Shown here in pieces: positions 31,986-44,131 of a stretch of DNA of 64,000 nucleotides. Both the position numbers and the translations under genes were made by a program. The DNA comes from Heliopora coerulea (taxonomy: Eukaryota; Cnidaria; Anthozoa; Scleralcyonacea; Helioporidae): positions 2,729,001 through 2,793,000 of the forward strand of contig JASJOG010000011.1 in the NCBI GenBank assembly GCA_030142905.1, in the 5' to 3' direction. Numbering within the stretch: the first letter of the stretch is position 1; every line of letters begins with the position of its first letter. Below the pieces are notes generated by a model. That model did no database searches. It had not been told where the DNA came from and was given only the letters and a program-made list of their open reading frames with translations.

Positions 31986-34900
31986 CAAACATGTATACAA
32001 ACCCCGTTTACGCTGTAAAATTTTGGATGCGGGTACGGCTAATTAGCCGTACCGAGACCGATATACACAGAGGTACTCGGTACGTCTAAATTTTCAGGCA
32101 GAGGTTCTAAATTTTAAGAAGTCCGCACCGTTTACACGGTGAAAATCAGCCGTGCCGTGCCCAAAACTAGCGGCACCAGTGCCAAAATTTTAGCCGTGCC
32201 GTGTCCAAAATGTTGACAGTGTAAACGGGGTTACTTGCACACACACACACACGGGATTCAGAAAAATTTTGACCCAAAAAGCTCTCTTCATGTCATTCAT
32301 TCCTCTTTCTATATGGACCAGACACAGGATCCAAACAGTTTGGAAAGACAAGAATAAACAGAAATAGAATATATTTTACTTGTGCATATAAATACAACCT
32401 TCCATAACCTATGCTAAGTTTGAAAACAAAAGATTATGCTGCTGCAGAATACAAACACATTGCACCAGCTACCATTCAAGGAACAAATATCACAAATTAT
32501 ATAGCTGTTTTGCATTTCAAAAAGAATGCATATTATCAGTCTCGCGTTAACTTTCAAATTAAAATCTTGTGTGGCATTCTCACGGATTAAGGAAAGCTCT
32601 AAAAGACTTTTCAACTTTGCGTCTTCGCTGCTGCATGTTTTCGACTTTATGACAAAATCATATAACAAGATTACAATCAAAATTTGCCACGGACTTGTCA
32701 TCTTTTGCTCTTTTTAGTTTATAAAAACGTACAGACGTCGGACTTACGCTAATATTTCCAAACTACAAAATTGTTAATGTGTGTTCGTGGAGAAAAGCTC
32801 AAAAGTAGACTACGCTGCCATTACGTGCATTGTTCAAATTGAAAGCTAAATGCAAATTTGTCTAGTTTTGCATTTCAATGGCAGGCAGAGCAGGTGTATA
32901 TTCTGAATAAAGTACAACGACGCTCTCTTCTCGAACTGTTGTGTGAACATAACCGCTACACAAGTCTTCTCCGTAAGAAAGTTATGCTTTCACACAATAA
33001 GTAATTGAATTTGCACAAGCGAAGGTCAATGACAGGCGAACGATTCTGCTCACCGAAAAAGGCCCACAAATAAAATTTAAACATGGACACTTCAAAAGAT
33101 GGATGCAATACTAGATAATATTAATAATTTAATTTATCAAAAGCAAGACACATGGAGAACTTCAAATAGCCACTGAAGTTTACACAAAGTATTAAAATTT
33201 CCGCTTTTACGTCAACAAGTTTTCACAAAAAACCTCCTGAAAACAGAGTTTGTTGATATCATTCATAAATTATTCATTTAACTAAAGGTGAATATAAACA
33301 GATGGCGGCGACGCAAGCTGAGAATTTGCATTAGAATCAACCGTCGCGTCAAAAACGATTTTCGTTTCGCTGTAACGCTACCAGAAAGTTTCATGATTAA
33401 AGATTGGACACATATTGTAATACACAGTTGACTGTATACCAAGCACGAATGCAACATAGAATTCTCGCTTTAGCTTTACGTAGGCTGGACATAAAAACAT
33501 AGACGTCAAACACCGCTTCCATGTAACAAATTTTACTTTCTTTTTCTTCTTTTCTTTCTTCAAAGGCATGGCTTTTTATGTATACCAATTATATCCGCAT
33601 ATTTAGAGGCAAGCAAAATACTTTCAGCTACATGCATATCGGTTAGCAAACCGTTATAGGGGCTTGTGTCTGTCTTAGGCTTAGAAGCAGAAGTTTTAAT
33701 GTGGATCGGGACATCGTAATTTTTCGGATTAAGGAGTTTTTGCAGAGAAATACTTTCAACAGTAGCTTTGTAGTTAGGTATTTTTCATTACATCCGTGAT
33801 ACAGTCTTTATAGCACCGTCTTGGCACATGTCAAGAATGAATCGAACTTTGCTCTGAGCAGGGTTTCTCGCCAATGAAGGGCGTTTTGGTGGCCTCAACA
33901 TAGAGGGTTCGATTCTTGTTAGGATGAACATTTGTGAAAATTTCGTCGAGTCAGCGTTGCACGAAGTTGATAAACTGTTGCGATTTATGTACCACGCAAG
34001 AGACAAAGATGACAACTCGAAGGAATGAAAAGGAGTGAAAATATCAGAACTATAATCTGCCTTCAATTGTTATCGAAAAGATCTTAAATTAGAGCAGATG
34101 GTTATGACTTAAAATCATTATGTATATTTACAAAACTTCATAACGTTGACAGTTCACGATACTGATTCAGCATTTTGACTTTCGTTTTTCAAGATCACGC
34201 AAGGAACAGGCACATCACAGATGGTCGAATTGCCAGGGCTTCTACGCAGAATTCATGGGGGGGCGTAGCGTAGCTCGCCAGATTCCCTCCCGGGGACGCA
34301 TAAAAAAGGGTGCCTCTCTCGCACAAATCGATCTTGAAACCTTTTAAAAAATTTAACAAGATCTTCGCGTGAAGTGAAACAATTGCATGTAGTCAAAACA
34401 AATGAGTCTAATTACCAATAACAACTGTTAATAGTGCTGGACACAAGTGAACAGGGAGATGAAGCGCGAGAGTACGAAGCCGGTTTACTTTTGCGCAATT
34501 CTTTTCAGCGTCAAGAACTATGGATAGTATCTACAGTCGAGTCCTGTGGTTCCTGAGGATTTTGATTCTAGAGATTTTTAGGGTTTTCTTTCACGTGATT
34601 ACAGTGATTTCGTGGGGTTACTCTTAAACTAAATTGAAATTCAGGCAAGCATTCGGTATAACGCCTCTAAAAAATGCTTCCTCCAAGAAAAATCCACTCT
34701 CGGCTGAAGCTGCTATGTCCCCCTGGTCATGCTATTGACTGGTGGCCACTGCATAAGTAATACTTTACAAAGGCTTCAACCCACCTCTGTAATTAGGGCT
34801 GGCTTCGAAACAAATTGAAACAAAACTCGCACATTTAAAACATGTCCTGAGATGTCGCTTAACAATAATACTCCATATCTCTACAAGTAAACCTGATCAG

Positions 34901-37900
34901 CTACCAACGCCGTACGTTACGACCTGAGTGAGGACTTGTGTGTACATAAAAACTAGATGAAAATGTGTAATAGTTAAAAAACATAACCTAACACGGCTAA
35001 ACGTAAGATAACCGTACTGTGTAGGCCAGCCTTTACAATGGCAGGATGGGTATACCGAGTCCAGTCGTACGATACTTGATCGATCGGTATAACTACGTCA
35101 GACAGATTACTTCAGCAACGTATGTATGCACATCGCGTAATTTGATGGCAATTCTCAAATACTCAGCAATTTGCGTTTGTTTTCCTAGAATCCAATTAAA
35201 TGTAACATTAAAGAATTGAAGTCCTTGGTCTTGTCAAAATACGATGTCAATAATGATGGCAAACTGAATATGGACGAGGTAAAATTGACCGCTGCAACGT
35301 TAAGGCTTTAATGGGAGATAAATGGACCGTTGATCTAATTTACTAAATTTTGTGCAGGTATATGTTATGCATGTGTACATGTATGTATGTACGTTCGTAC
35401 GTGCGCAACAATAATATAATCCCTTGCGAGCGGTAAACGTTCTACCCGACTAATATTGTTGGAACATGTACAGCAGCCATCGATATCATCAATTGTGTTC
35501 TGTTCACTCAATGTTGTCGTTGCAGTCTTCGTTTGGAATACCTCGGTGATTTAAATAGAAAATATTCTTTTTCTCACAATAACAGATGAGCAAGGTTCTA
35601 CCAACAGAGAAGAACTTTCTAATGAGTTTTCGATCAAACGTCAAACTCACTTCAGTTGAATTTATGGAGGTAAGCGACATTCGTTAACTACATCACTATT
35701 AACTATTATCATGCACTTTAATTAGCAAACTTTTTTTTATTTTCTCACGTCCTGGATTCCACTAAATAACGCTTTCATTTAGCTAGTAGGCGGGCCTTGT
35801 TCTGCGTTAGATTACGCAGGTTAAACCAACCCACAATTAATTCAACCCATTCCCGCTACGATCTCTCCCCTTGACGGGGAAAATTGTCTGTTATAAGCCA
35901 GAGTGGAGTAAGACAGATCTTGCCGGGATACAGCAAAAATCCTCAGAAAGGTGACACAGTCCACACACCCAGAAATGTTACTTACCATGGCTTATCGGTA
36001 TAGGGAAAACTTTAACCTGCAATCCCCACAACGCTGTCCTCAGACCAGCGATCGCCGGTAAAATTGAAATATCCTGCAAGAACATAGCATGCTCGGCCTG
36101 TTTTTCGTCGGCAAAAACAAAATGTTGCCTAGATTCAGATTCGGAAGCAACGACCCTACTCAACTCAAGAATCTGTTTTACACAACTTTCAGATCTGGTT
36201 CCATTATGACTTGGACAAAAGTGGGTTTTTAGAAAGTAGTGAAATCGAGGTATGTGTGGTACGTTTTAAATTAAGTTTATCTATGAAAAGACTTTACAGC
36301 CGAGATCATTTTGTCAAAATATCAAGCAAGTAAACTGTCCGGTGCTAACTCACAAACTCTGATATAAGCATCGACATTCTGTTTTCAGGGATTTATCCAT
36401 GATTTTTTGAAGAGAGCAGATTTGGAAGTCTCTCCAGCAAAAATAAAAGACTATAAAGTTTTGATTGTAAGTATAACCTGTGAGACCTCTTTTCCAAATT
36501 AGCTTCCACATGTTTTATCTCTCCTCCACAGTACAGACATCATAAACACGGACAAACTTGAACGCGCAGTGGCAACTTATTTTGGTAAAACATGGCCTCC
36601 TATCTAACCCAGGCGCTGGTACCCAGGCGCTCTTTGGCTCTCGGCTGCGGCATTCCCACACGGTGGTCACCGTTGGGCGAGCGCGCTTCACGCCACAGAA
36701 ACCTCGCATCCCCGCGTGGGAATACCGCGGCCTAGTGAGCCAATTGTTTTACATTCTTTTTTAAATTACATTTTTTAAAAAAAACAAACAGCAAGAGACA
36801 AAGGTAAAGTGGCCTTGGACTCTCATCTTGAACTTTGTCCCCGAATCTATCCAGTAAGGTGGCAATTAATTTTTCTCCCCCCGAGGCCGAGTGACATTCG
36901 GCTACAATGCCCGCTCTAGTTGATATACGACCTCTATGGTGGGCGCTACATTAACCTGTATGAGGCCATAGTGTTCGTTGCTTTACTCCAGCACCCACCC
37001 AACCACTTGAACGTTACAGCACCCTGTTGGTTAGCATCAGTTGACTGTACTTAAGGACCAATGGCCCCTCCATATATAAACCCCGTTTTATTTATAATCT
37101 CAACCCCGTCCCCGAGGACTTTAAGTGAACGGTGTTGAGGGAGAGAAACGGCAACCACCAAAATGCCTTGGGAGCAAGGTTGACCTCTACTTACTTACAT
37201 GTCCTCACGTGTCCCTGCCATCATAACTGATCCTCGTGTAGAGATGTTTCGTCACTGTTTTGTTTGGTTCACATTTTTCTAGCTGGAAGCAATAGACTCA
37301 GATAATGACGGCAAAATCTCTCTCAGCGAGCTATCCGAGTAAGTGATTGCCAAAAAATCTGTTCAATTATTTAACCATAAAATTTCTAGTTGGTTCCTTC
37401 TCATGGAAGAGTCGACGACGAACGATCAGTGAACTCGAACTGCAGTGCGATGACTGGCCGGACCAAAGTTAAACCACTGTCATATTGCACACGAACAAAG
37501 AAAAAACTAATGTAGAAAAAGTTTAAAGGCACTAGAAAAACTATACCGAAAATATCCATCTTGAAACTTGATGTTCAAGTAAACACAAGAAAAGACAGTA
37601 TTCGTGGTAATATTTCGACTCTATTGCTGGGTCTTCATCAATTTCCAAGATGGATATTTTCGGTTTAGTTTGTGTACTATATATTCTTAAATTGTCGGCT
37701 GGTTATGGTTTTTAATGGTACTGCTCAGCCAAAGAACGAGAAACAAGGTACTAGTTGATTCGTTGATTGAAAACTGCCTACGCAGCACTCCGTACTTCAT
37801 ACACGCAGTAAAATAGCCGTAATTGTTAGACGAAAGAGATAAAAGCGGTGGGTAAAAATCTACAATGCAGACGCCCACACGGTACATAAGCAAAGATCTC

Positions 37901-39671
37901 ACCAGCTGACAGCACTGTCGGCCAAACAAACTCTGTGGCAAGATGCCCATGCGGTACCCAGGCAAAGATCTCACCAGCAGACAGCACTATCGGCTAAACT
38001 AATTCTGTGGCAACAGTGTCATCTTAGACAATGGAAGGATGAACGACACTGGTGAACGGACAGTCTTGTTCGTCGTTGTTTCAACAGTATTGTTCGGTAT
38101 TGATCTAGCAAGAAAATTTGTACGCGCCTGCTCTTGTACGGGAAAAATGTATTGATAGAACAACCAAGTTCTAAAGTGACAACGTCGTTCGACCTTGTTC
38201 TCTACCAATTACAAGACTGAGAACTAAACCACAAGATAAAAATACTGTTGAGATGGTAGAATTGTTTACCAGGTGCAGCACAACACTGTTCAAGTCTGTC
38301 AACAACCACGATCAAGTGTTACCTTTCTTCATGCGCATATCTTTTATACACACAGGGTACAACGCTTCAAATAAAAATTTACCATGAGTAAAAATCCTCT
38401 TTGTTATCGCTTCTTTTTTTAACCATCTCCAGGCTGTTACCAGCAGGCGAAAACTTTTTCAAGAAATACGAGGTAGGGATCAATAGAAATTGGGCAGCGG
38501 GCGTGTATTTCCCGTCGGGCCTTGTTACCTTTGAGTTGGATGTTCCCGACAAAATAAGTCACGCACTCGTCTCATTCCGGCATTATTTTAGCTCACTCGG
38601 CACTATTTCGCCATTGAACGCTTAAATCCCAACTTTTCTCCTTTCATGACATTAAGAGTTTGTGAATTTGACCTAAAATCGATTGCATCGCCAAACATGG
38701 CACGCACCTTTACCAATTGGTTAGTGTCGTGTTTGCCCGACGCCATATGCCCTCAATTTCTTTTCCCATTCTTAATAAAAATCTTGCTAGTGCTGACACT
38801 CTCATAAAAGCCTCGGACATGAATTAAAGGCCGTTTTCCATGGAGTTTCCTTCTGGTCGTTTGCCTTCTCTGAATTTGGGCTACTTCTGGTTAAATGTTC
38901 GTTTTGTTTATATTATGTTGCAGCAGCGAGACAGATTGACCCTTGATGACTTCAACAACATATTTGATCACTACGATCAGGTAAGATGTTCATTACATTA
39001 ACACACAATTATTCAATTTTCACGAATAATCTCAAATACATGTCAGTAATGTGAAGGCTTGGTAAATACGAAAAATATTGGACAAAATCAGTTCAAAGCA
39101 GCCCGATGATGTGGAATTCGGTTTCTGTGCCTCACTATGGCCTGTGTTACTTTTTCTGTTGTTACCTCTCTCTCATGACCTGAACTCCGCATTAACTCGC
39201 CTTTTTTCTTAATGTACAGGACAAAAGTAATCTTATTGAAGGTCAAGAATTGCTAGCTTTGCTGAGAGACATCATGGAACGAGACGGATCGGTACGTCGG
39301 ACCTTTCTGTCTGTGAGATTACAGAATTTAGAAGTCTCCATTTTAAGGTGTCTATGAAGTGACAATATAAGTTCGAAAGAAACTAAAGAAACTCTCTTAT
39401 TTTATTTTATTTCACTTCACTTTTATATTATTTTAATTCTTATTACGTTTTTACAATGGATATAGGGAAGATGGTTACATAAGATAATATTGTAAGGAAA
39501 ATGATACCACGAGTACATATAATAAAGCCCAGTGGCTTTATTAGCTTTATTGTCTGTGTGTATGTGAGAGAGGAAGAGAGGGAGGAAGAGAGGGAGGAAG
39601 AGAGGGAGAAAGAAAGAAAGGAAGAAAGAAAGAGAGAGAGAGGGAGGGAGGGAGGGAGAGAGGGAGAGAGA

Positions 39672-39730
<59 letters not shown>

Positions 39731-39952
39731 TATGAGTAATGTTACTTTGAAATGTTGGAAAACAAAAGTATTTTAAAACTAAATATTTCAAACAAGAAAA
39801 TGAGATTTCCTAATAATTTTCTTTTCCGTCAACAGAAGCCAAGCTTGGCTGAGCTGGAATCGTGCAAGAAAGAGATTCTGGATATTGTGGATGTGAACAT
39901 GGACGGAAAAGTCTCCAGAGAGGAGTTGTCCGTGCTGCTGTCCTCAAATTAG
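31570..39952 (+). CDS. Hexa-EF-hand protein B (calbindin/calretinin family), 11 exons
   Basis: Predicted 268-residue calcium-binding protein, paralogue of gene A. Exons: 31570-31654, 31756-31826, 35189-35278, 35586-35669, 36193-36249, 36389-36466, 37283-37338, 38433-38472, 38924-38980, 39220-39291, 39836-39952. All intron phases (1,0,0,0,0,0,2,0,0,0) equal those of gene A. EF1 DKDGNGVIEAAE, EF2 DVNNDGKLNMDE, EF3 DLDKSGFLESSE, EF4 DSDNDGKISLSE and EF6 DVNMDGKVSREE are canonical. EF5 DQDKSNLIEGQE has Asn instead of the invariant Gly at position 6. Linker signatures are SKVLPTEKNFLMSF and TSVEFMEIW. Intron 2 is 3.4 kb; the others are short to 2 kb. Exon 9 has a CAGCAG tandem acceptor. Calbindin/calretinin-like is the best description; one-to-one orthology is not shown. 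Confidence 0.92.
31905..31992. repeat. TA/GTAC-rich microsatellite, self-complementary
   Basis: GTATGTATGTAC units grade into (TA)n, then into CATATA units, giving a long imperfect palindrome in intron 2 of EF-hand gene B. Confidence 0.85.
32001..32231. mobile_element. Inverted-repeat element with ACCCCGTTTAC ends
   Basis: A 231-bp element in intron 2 of gene B has near-perfect 15-bp terminal inverted repeats (ACCCCGTTTACGCTG and CAGTGTAAACGGGGT, one mismatch). The interior repeats GCCGTGCCGTG and the complementary CGGTACGGCTAATTAGCCGT palindrome. It is non-coding. No clear target duplication assigns it to a superfamily. Confidence 0.75.
36590..36740. other. GC-rich island inside intron 6 of gene B
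   Basis: About 150 bp of distinctly GC- and CpG-rich sequence (CGCGCTTCACGCC, CCGCGTGGGAATACCGCGG) sits in AT-rich intron DNA. It includes a repeated CCCAGGCGCT word. Origin unknown; it might be a SINE or foreign fragment. Confidence 0.4.
37868..38010. repeat. Tandem duplication of about 70 bp
   Basis: The unit containing GCAAAGATCTCACCAGC and GACAGCACTGTCGGC occurs twice in a row with scattered differences, in intron 7 of EF-hand gene B. Confidence 0.8.
39571..39727 (+). repeat. (GA)n / GAGGGA microsatellite
   Basis: A purine repeat in intron 10 of gene B, beginning as GAGGGAGGAAGA units and ending as pure GA. It makes spurious Glu/Arg-rich and Leu/Ser-rich frames. Confidence 0.95.
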
Positions 39953-40073
39953 AGGATGCATTTTCTACAAAGCAGAGTGGTGAATATGGCACAGTCGCGT
40001 GAATACTGCGTTCTTCGTTTACTTTCTTGGACCACGTAGGTTATTAGTATTTGTTAGTTCTTTGTGGGTATAA

Positions 40074-40079
40074 ATTAAA
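40074..40079 (+). terminator. Likely poly(A) signal of EF-hand gene B
   Basis: ATTAAA, the common variant signal, lies about 122 bp after the stop at 39950-39952. No AATAAA is closer. Confidence 0.45.
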
Positions 40080-42290
40080 ACATATTGTTCAACCCTGACC
40101 GTGGTTGCGTGAGACGATCTCAAGAGCACGACAAAATTTACATGTGTAAGTTACACATTCTACATGATGCAAACCCTACGCTGGAATGCTTGTCAAAACC
40201 GTATCCGGGTGAAAAGTCGGGCTGCGATGCAGCCTAGATAATGCCATGCAATGTGTCAATGTTACAACTCAAGTAATTAAATCTGATATACGTTATACCC
40301 AGACACCAGAGATTACTGACCAGTCTTATGTCTGTATCCCTTCTCCAAACACCCGCTTACCTTTGTACCAACCCGTCTAGGATCTCCTTACCCCTTTAAA
40401 CGCCATCTCCCAGGAACACCTCCCCCTTAAAGGATAAAATCATCTGACATCATTCAGGGAAACCAAAGGATCCCTGGGGGCCGCCCATGGACGTAAAGCG
40501 GGTGACAAATAATATTTACTGTCAAATGAGGCAGTGTTGTAGTGACGAACTTCTTTTCAGTGGCTCAATCTGTCGAGTTAAAGTTGGTTGAGTATCGAGT
40601 GTTTAGACGCCGTTACCTGTAATAGAAGGAAAGCTTTTTGCAACTTATGTGAAAGACAACAGAGGACATGGCTGGTTTGAATTTCTGTCTTATTGGGTGA
40701 CAAGTCACATCATTGTGAGAGTAGTTGCGTAATGGATATCACACTGTGTTACAATTAAAAAAAATCCGTTACACTTGTTGTTCTACTGGGGGTGACGTTC
40801 ATTTTAACGACAAATTTTAACGTAATGTATGTTTTATGAAAAACCATTCCGCGCAATATGCGATTTGTGAAGGATATTTAGCAAAATTTTTTCTGGCTAC
40901 AAGTTGATCAAAAAATAATCGTAGCTGATAAGGCAACAACAAAGCAACGTGGCCATCTGTTTGTCGCAAAGCAGCCCGGTTATTGTTAACACCACAAAAA
41001 TATTTGGAAGGTGAATGAGTACATACATAGAGCCACAAATGCTGCTATACATCATCAATGAGTGAAAAATAAAGTTGACGAATTGTTGTTGCTTCATTGA
41101 ATGTCTGACGGTTCAACCGACTGAAACTAAATTATCGGAGCAATTAGGTCATCCTCTCGGCGAGGAAGTCTGAGACCTGGTGTTAGCTGGATGGAAGGTG
41201 TCGGATATCTCTAGTGAGAAATTGCTCGCTTAGATGCAAGGCTGAGGCTACCTGATATTAAAATACACCTTGTATACGGTAGACGTGCGCCACTTAGATG
41301 TGACAGGAACATTGTATTGATCCCTTCTGCAGTTGCCAATGAGATTATGTTCCCTTAACCTCCCACCTGGATACGGCTCTCATTCCTTCAGACCGTTCCT
41401 GCGTTCCTTCACCCAGTGCAACCGTACCCCATAAACAGAGGTCACATAGATCAACCATCTGCCATATAACTGGCTCCACCAGCAATTAACACAGTTATTG
41501 AAAAAACAAAATAATAAATCTCAAGTATTTAACTGTCGATGCTTCATAATCCAGTATTCATCTATGAAGTTCCTTATATCCTCTGAGCAATTTTTCTTGC
41601 AAGAACAGCTGGCTCCGCTGTACAATTGCGGTAGTTCTGGCCGAGGAATTAGCTAAAAAACGTCACATGATATCAATCAAGACGTCGAGACGCCATTTGC
41701 AAAACGTCGAAATGGGGCGTTTCATGACTGTGGAACGATCTGGGAGATGCAATGTTACGAAGCGGAAAACACAAATTACGAGTGCGTAGAATAAAAACTC
41801 CCTTAGAACGAGCTCGTGTTGGAAAATACAGAAGTAAATCTACGGTTGAGACGGCTTCGAATGCTTCTTCGAGTCCAGTTTCTTAATCCCTTCCAAGAAC
41901 TTGATCAAAAAATTAGAAGTTGTCCCTCATTTCCATAAAAAGTCACGTTGTCGTAGATAAAGGTTACGTTGTAAAATAGACCTTAGCCTTGACTCGTACC
42001 AAGAAAAACTTCTTTACATGCATGTATTACAATTGTACAGCTCAGCCACATTTTTTATTCTGGACTAGAGTCAGCCACAGTCATTCAGCAACCTGAACCT
42101 GATCTCGGAATGTGAGATGTCAGCAAAGTAACACACCTTTTTTACCCAAAGAAAAATTGGAATGGTTTTGCAGCAAAGTCAAGTGATCAAATCAACTTTC
42201 CGTTTAAGTCAATAACAATCTTTCACTCGTGACATATACCTGATTCATAATGGCAGCTGTCAAAAATGATCTCTTATGAGGATGTAGTTA

Positions 42291-42370
42291 AATTAGCCTC
42301 GCTGGCCTTGTCCACGTGTCCGTAATTCAAAAGAATCTTTGCTTTCAACCGAGGCAGGTGAGGCTAATTA
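42291..42370. mobile_element. Short inverted-repeat element, AATTAGCCTC ends
   Basis: Perfect 10-bp inverted repeats AATTAGCCTC/GAGGCTAATT about 80 bp apart. A related left end (AAATTAGCCTCTCTGGCCTCG) occurs at about 19320 inside intron 5 of EF-hand gene A, suggesting a dispersed family. Confidence 0.5.
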
Positions 42371-42597
42371 AGATGCACATAAAAGAATAATATAAATACG
42401 GTCTAAAATCAAATGTCTTATTCGCATTCCCTACCTTTTTCTTTTGTTGGGACTGTTCGCCTGTCTCGTTCAAAAGGGCGTCAGTAACTCCTCTAAAAAA
42501 GATAAATTAAAGTTTACTTTGTGAACGCAAACTCAATTCTGTCTGTCTAGAGTGATTGACGAACGCCTGCCAAGCTTTATCTTCAGAAAAACAATTT

Positions 42598-42678
42598 CTG
42601 AGCCCCAGACGGGGATCGAAGCCCGCAACCTTCTTATGACCGGTGAGATGCTCTAACCATTGAGCTACCAAGACCCTC
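42598..42678 (-). other. tRNA-like sequence, probable pseudo-tRNA or SINE head
   Basis: The minus strand reads GGTAGCTCAATGGTTAGAGC (D arm/A-box) and later GGGCTTCGATCCCCG (T arm/B-box), with spacing close to a tRNA. The acceptor ends do not pair well over seven bases, so a functional tRNA is unlikely. Confidence 0.4.
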
Positions 42679-42774
42679 AGACGGTGAGCTAAGGTGCAAG
42701 TTCGACATATGTGCGACTTAAACGGAAGCCAGGATATGTTGACAATGTTATAATGAGATACATATTTCAGAAAT

Positions 42775-43570
42775 ATCGTCTTGTCTGTCTATTCCTCCAT
42801 CTTTCACCTCGGGCTATATAGTCTTTTCTTAGATTCCCTGCCTTAAACCATTCAGTATCCGTCTGTCTGTCTGTTCCTCATTTCCTTTCTCATCAGATTG
42901 ATTGGTATCTTCTTAAATTCTCTTACTTTTCCTGCCTTCGTTCGTCCTATCTGTTCCTCATTCCCTCTATTCTAGTTGATTAGTATCATCTTAAATTCTA
43001 ATTCTTCCTCCCTTAGTTGATTCGTCTGTCTCTCTGTCTGTTCCTCATTCCCTCTCTTCTAGTTAATTCGTCTGTCTCTCTGTCTGTTCCTCATTCCCTC
43101 TCTTCTAGTTGATTCGTATCTTAAATTCTTTGACTCTTCCTCCCTTAATTCGTTCGTCTGTCTGTCCGTTCCTTACGCTCTCTCTCCTCAGGCTGATTAC
43201 TATCTTTAGGGGCCGGTTGTTCAAAGCACGATTAGCGCTAACCCAGGATTACTACTTAATCTGTTGTGTCGGTTTCGTTTTTATTGGCTGAACAATCTAG
43301 TTAAGATTTCATAGCTTAAAATCTATTTGCAATTACCCAAAATCTGTAAAAGAAAATTCCACACTTTCTCAGGAACATGATCGGAAAGTTGTCCACAACA
43401 TTTTCGCTAATCCTGGAATAAGCTATTCGCCTTTTGAACAACCTGGCCCAGAGGTTCTGTCCCTTACTCTCTAAGTTCGTTCGTCTGTCCGTTTGTCCCT
43501 CATTCAGTGTTCTCAGGCTGATTAGCCTCTCGTTAGTTTCGCTGTCCTTCATCTGTCTGTCTGCCTTGTC
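42775..43570 (+). repeat. Degenerate pyrimidine-rich minisatellite
   Basis: CTGTCTGTTCCTCATTCCCT followed by CTCTTCTAGTTGATTCG recurs many times. The clearest pair, near 43024-43115, has a 46-bp period. The array is interrupted by the inverted-repeat element at 43210-43453 and resumes after it. Confidence 0.75.
43210..43453. mobile_element. Inverted-repeat element with GGGCCGGTTGTTCAAA ends
   Basis: About 240 bp with terminal inverted repeats GGGCCGGTTGTTCAAA and TTTGAACAACCTGGCCC. It interrupts the pyrimidine minisatellite, so it inserted after the array formed. An internal inverted pair (GATTAGCGCTAA, TTCGCTAATCCT) continues the fold. Non-coding. Confidence 0.7.
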
Positions 43571-43663
43571 CGAGTTGGTTCTCAAAATGCACCACAGACA
43601 CTCGAAAATTCCCTTCATTCTATATAAATTCCATTGTCTAGTTTTACTGTCACAGTTTTAGTT

Positions 43664-43945
43664 TTTAATTTAATACCTTTATTTATACTGGATAATCCTA
43701 TCAACTATCTGAGTTGTTCTCGCTAGAGGTTCAGTAAGGCCCACCCCTCATGGGTCCAGTGTTAATACAGGAGGAAATCGGAGTACCCGGTGAAAACCTG
43801 CAATGCTTGGTAGAGTCAAACTGGACAACACTCTTCTCACATGTCACCAAGGTCACTTTAATGAGATAACTGCATGGAGCCGGAATTAAACCCTAGTCAC
43901 AGTGGTGAAAGACACGTGCACCAGCTCCGTGCCATCAGTACCTCA
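43664..43945 (-). repeat. tRNA-derived SINE, family 1, copy 3 (inverted)
   Basis: The reverse complement matches 25040-25320 over nearly its full length, ending with the same TATAAATAAAGG tail (43676-43690). The B-box has changed to GGTTTAATTCC and the first bases have diverged, so this is the oldest-looking copy. Confidence 0.75.
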
Positions 43946-44131
43946 CTGACTGTCCAATCGTCCGTTTATCTATTTTTCTATCTTTTCACCTCTACCTCTG
44001 GTTTCCTACCAGCATCCATCTCACTTTGCGAATTAAACTTGAATCCATGTAGTTTCTCACATTTTCGTTGTTATCTGTCGACAAATCATAATCGGAGTAA
44101 AGTTGTCTGAATTTAAATTCGTTTAAAAGAC

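Larger units (their letters stand above)
40080..44131. other. Intergenic region, EF-hand gene B to TPP1-like gene
   Basis: No protein-coding exon was supported. It contains a small inverted-repeat sequence (42291-42370, AATTAGCCTC ends), a tRNA-like block (42598-42678), a pyrimidine-rich minisatellite (42775-43570), an inverted-repeat element (43210-43453) and an inverted SINE copy (43664-43945). The stretch 40080-42290 shows nothing recognisable. Confidence 0.5.

Noticed and set aside
33788..34066. Minus-strand 92-residue frame in intron 2 of gene B
   Set aside because: No recognisable domain; could be an old repeat fragment, but nothing supports it as a gene.
39423..39791. Ser/Leu-rich and Glu/Arg-rich frames
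   Set aside because: Translations of the GA microsatellite in intron 10 of EF-hand gene B.
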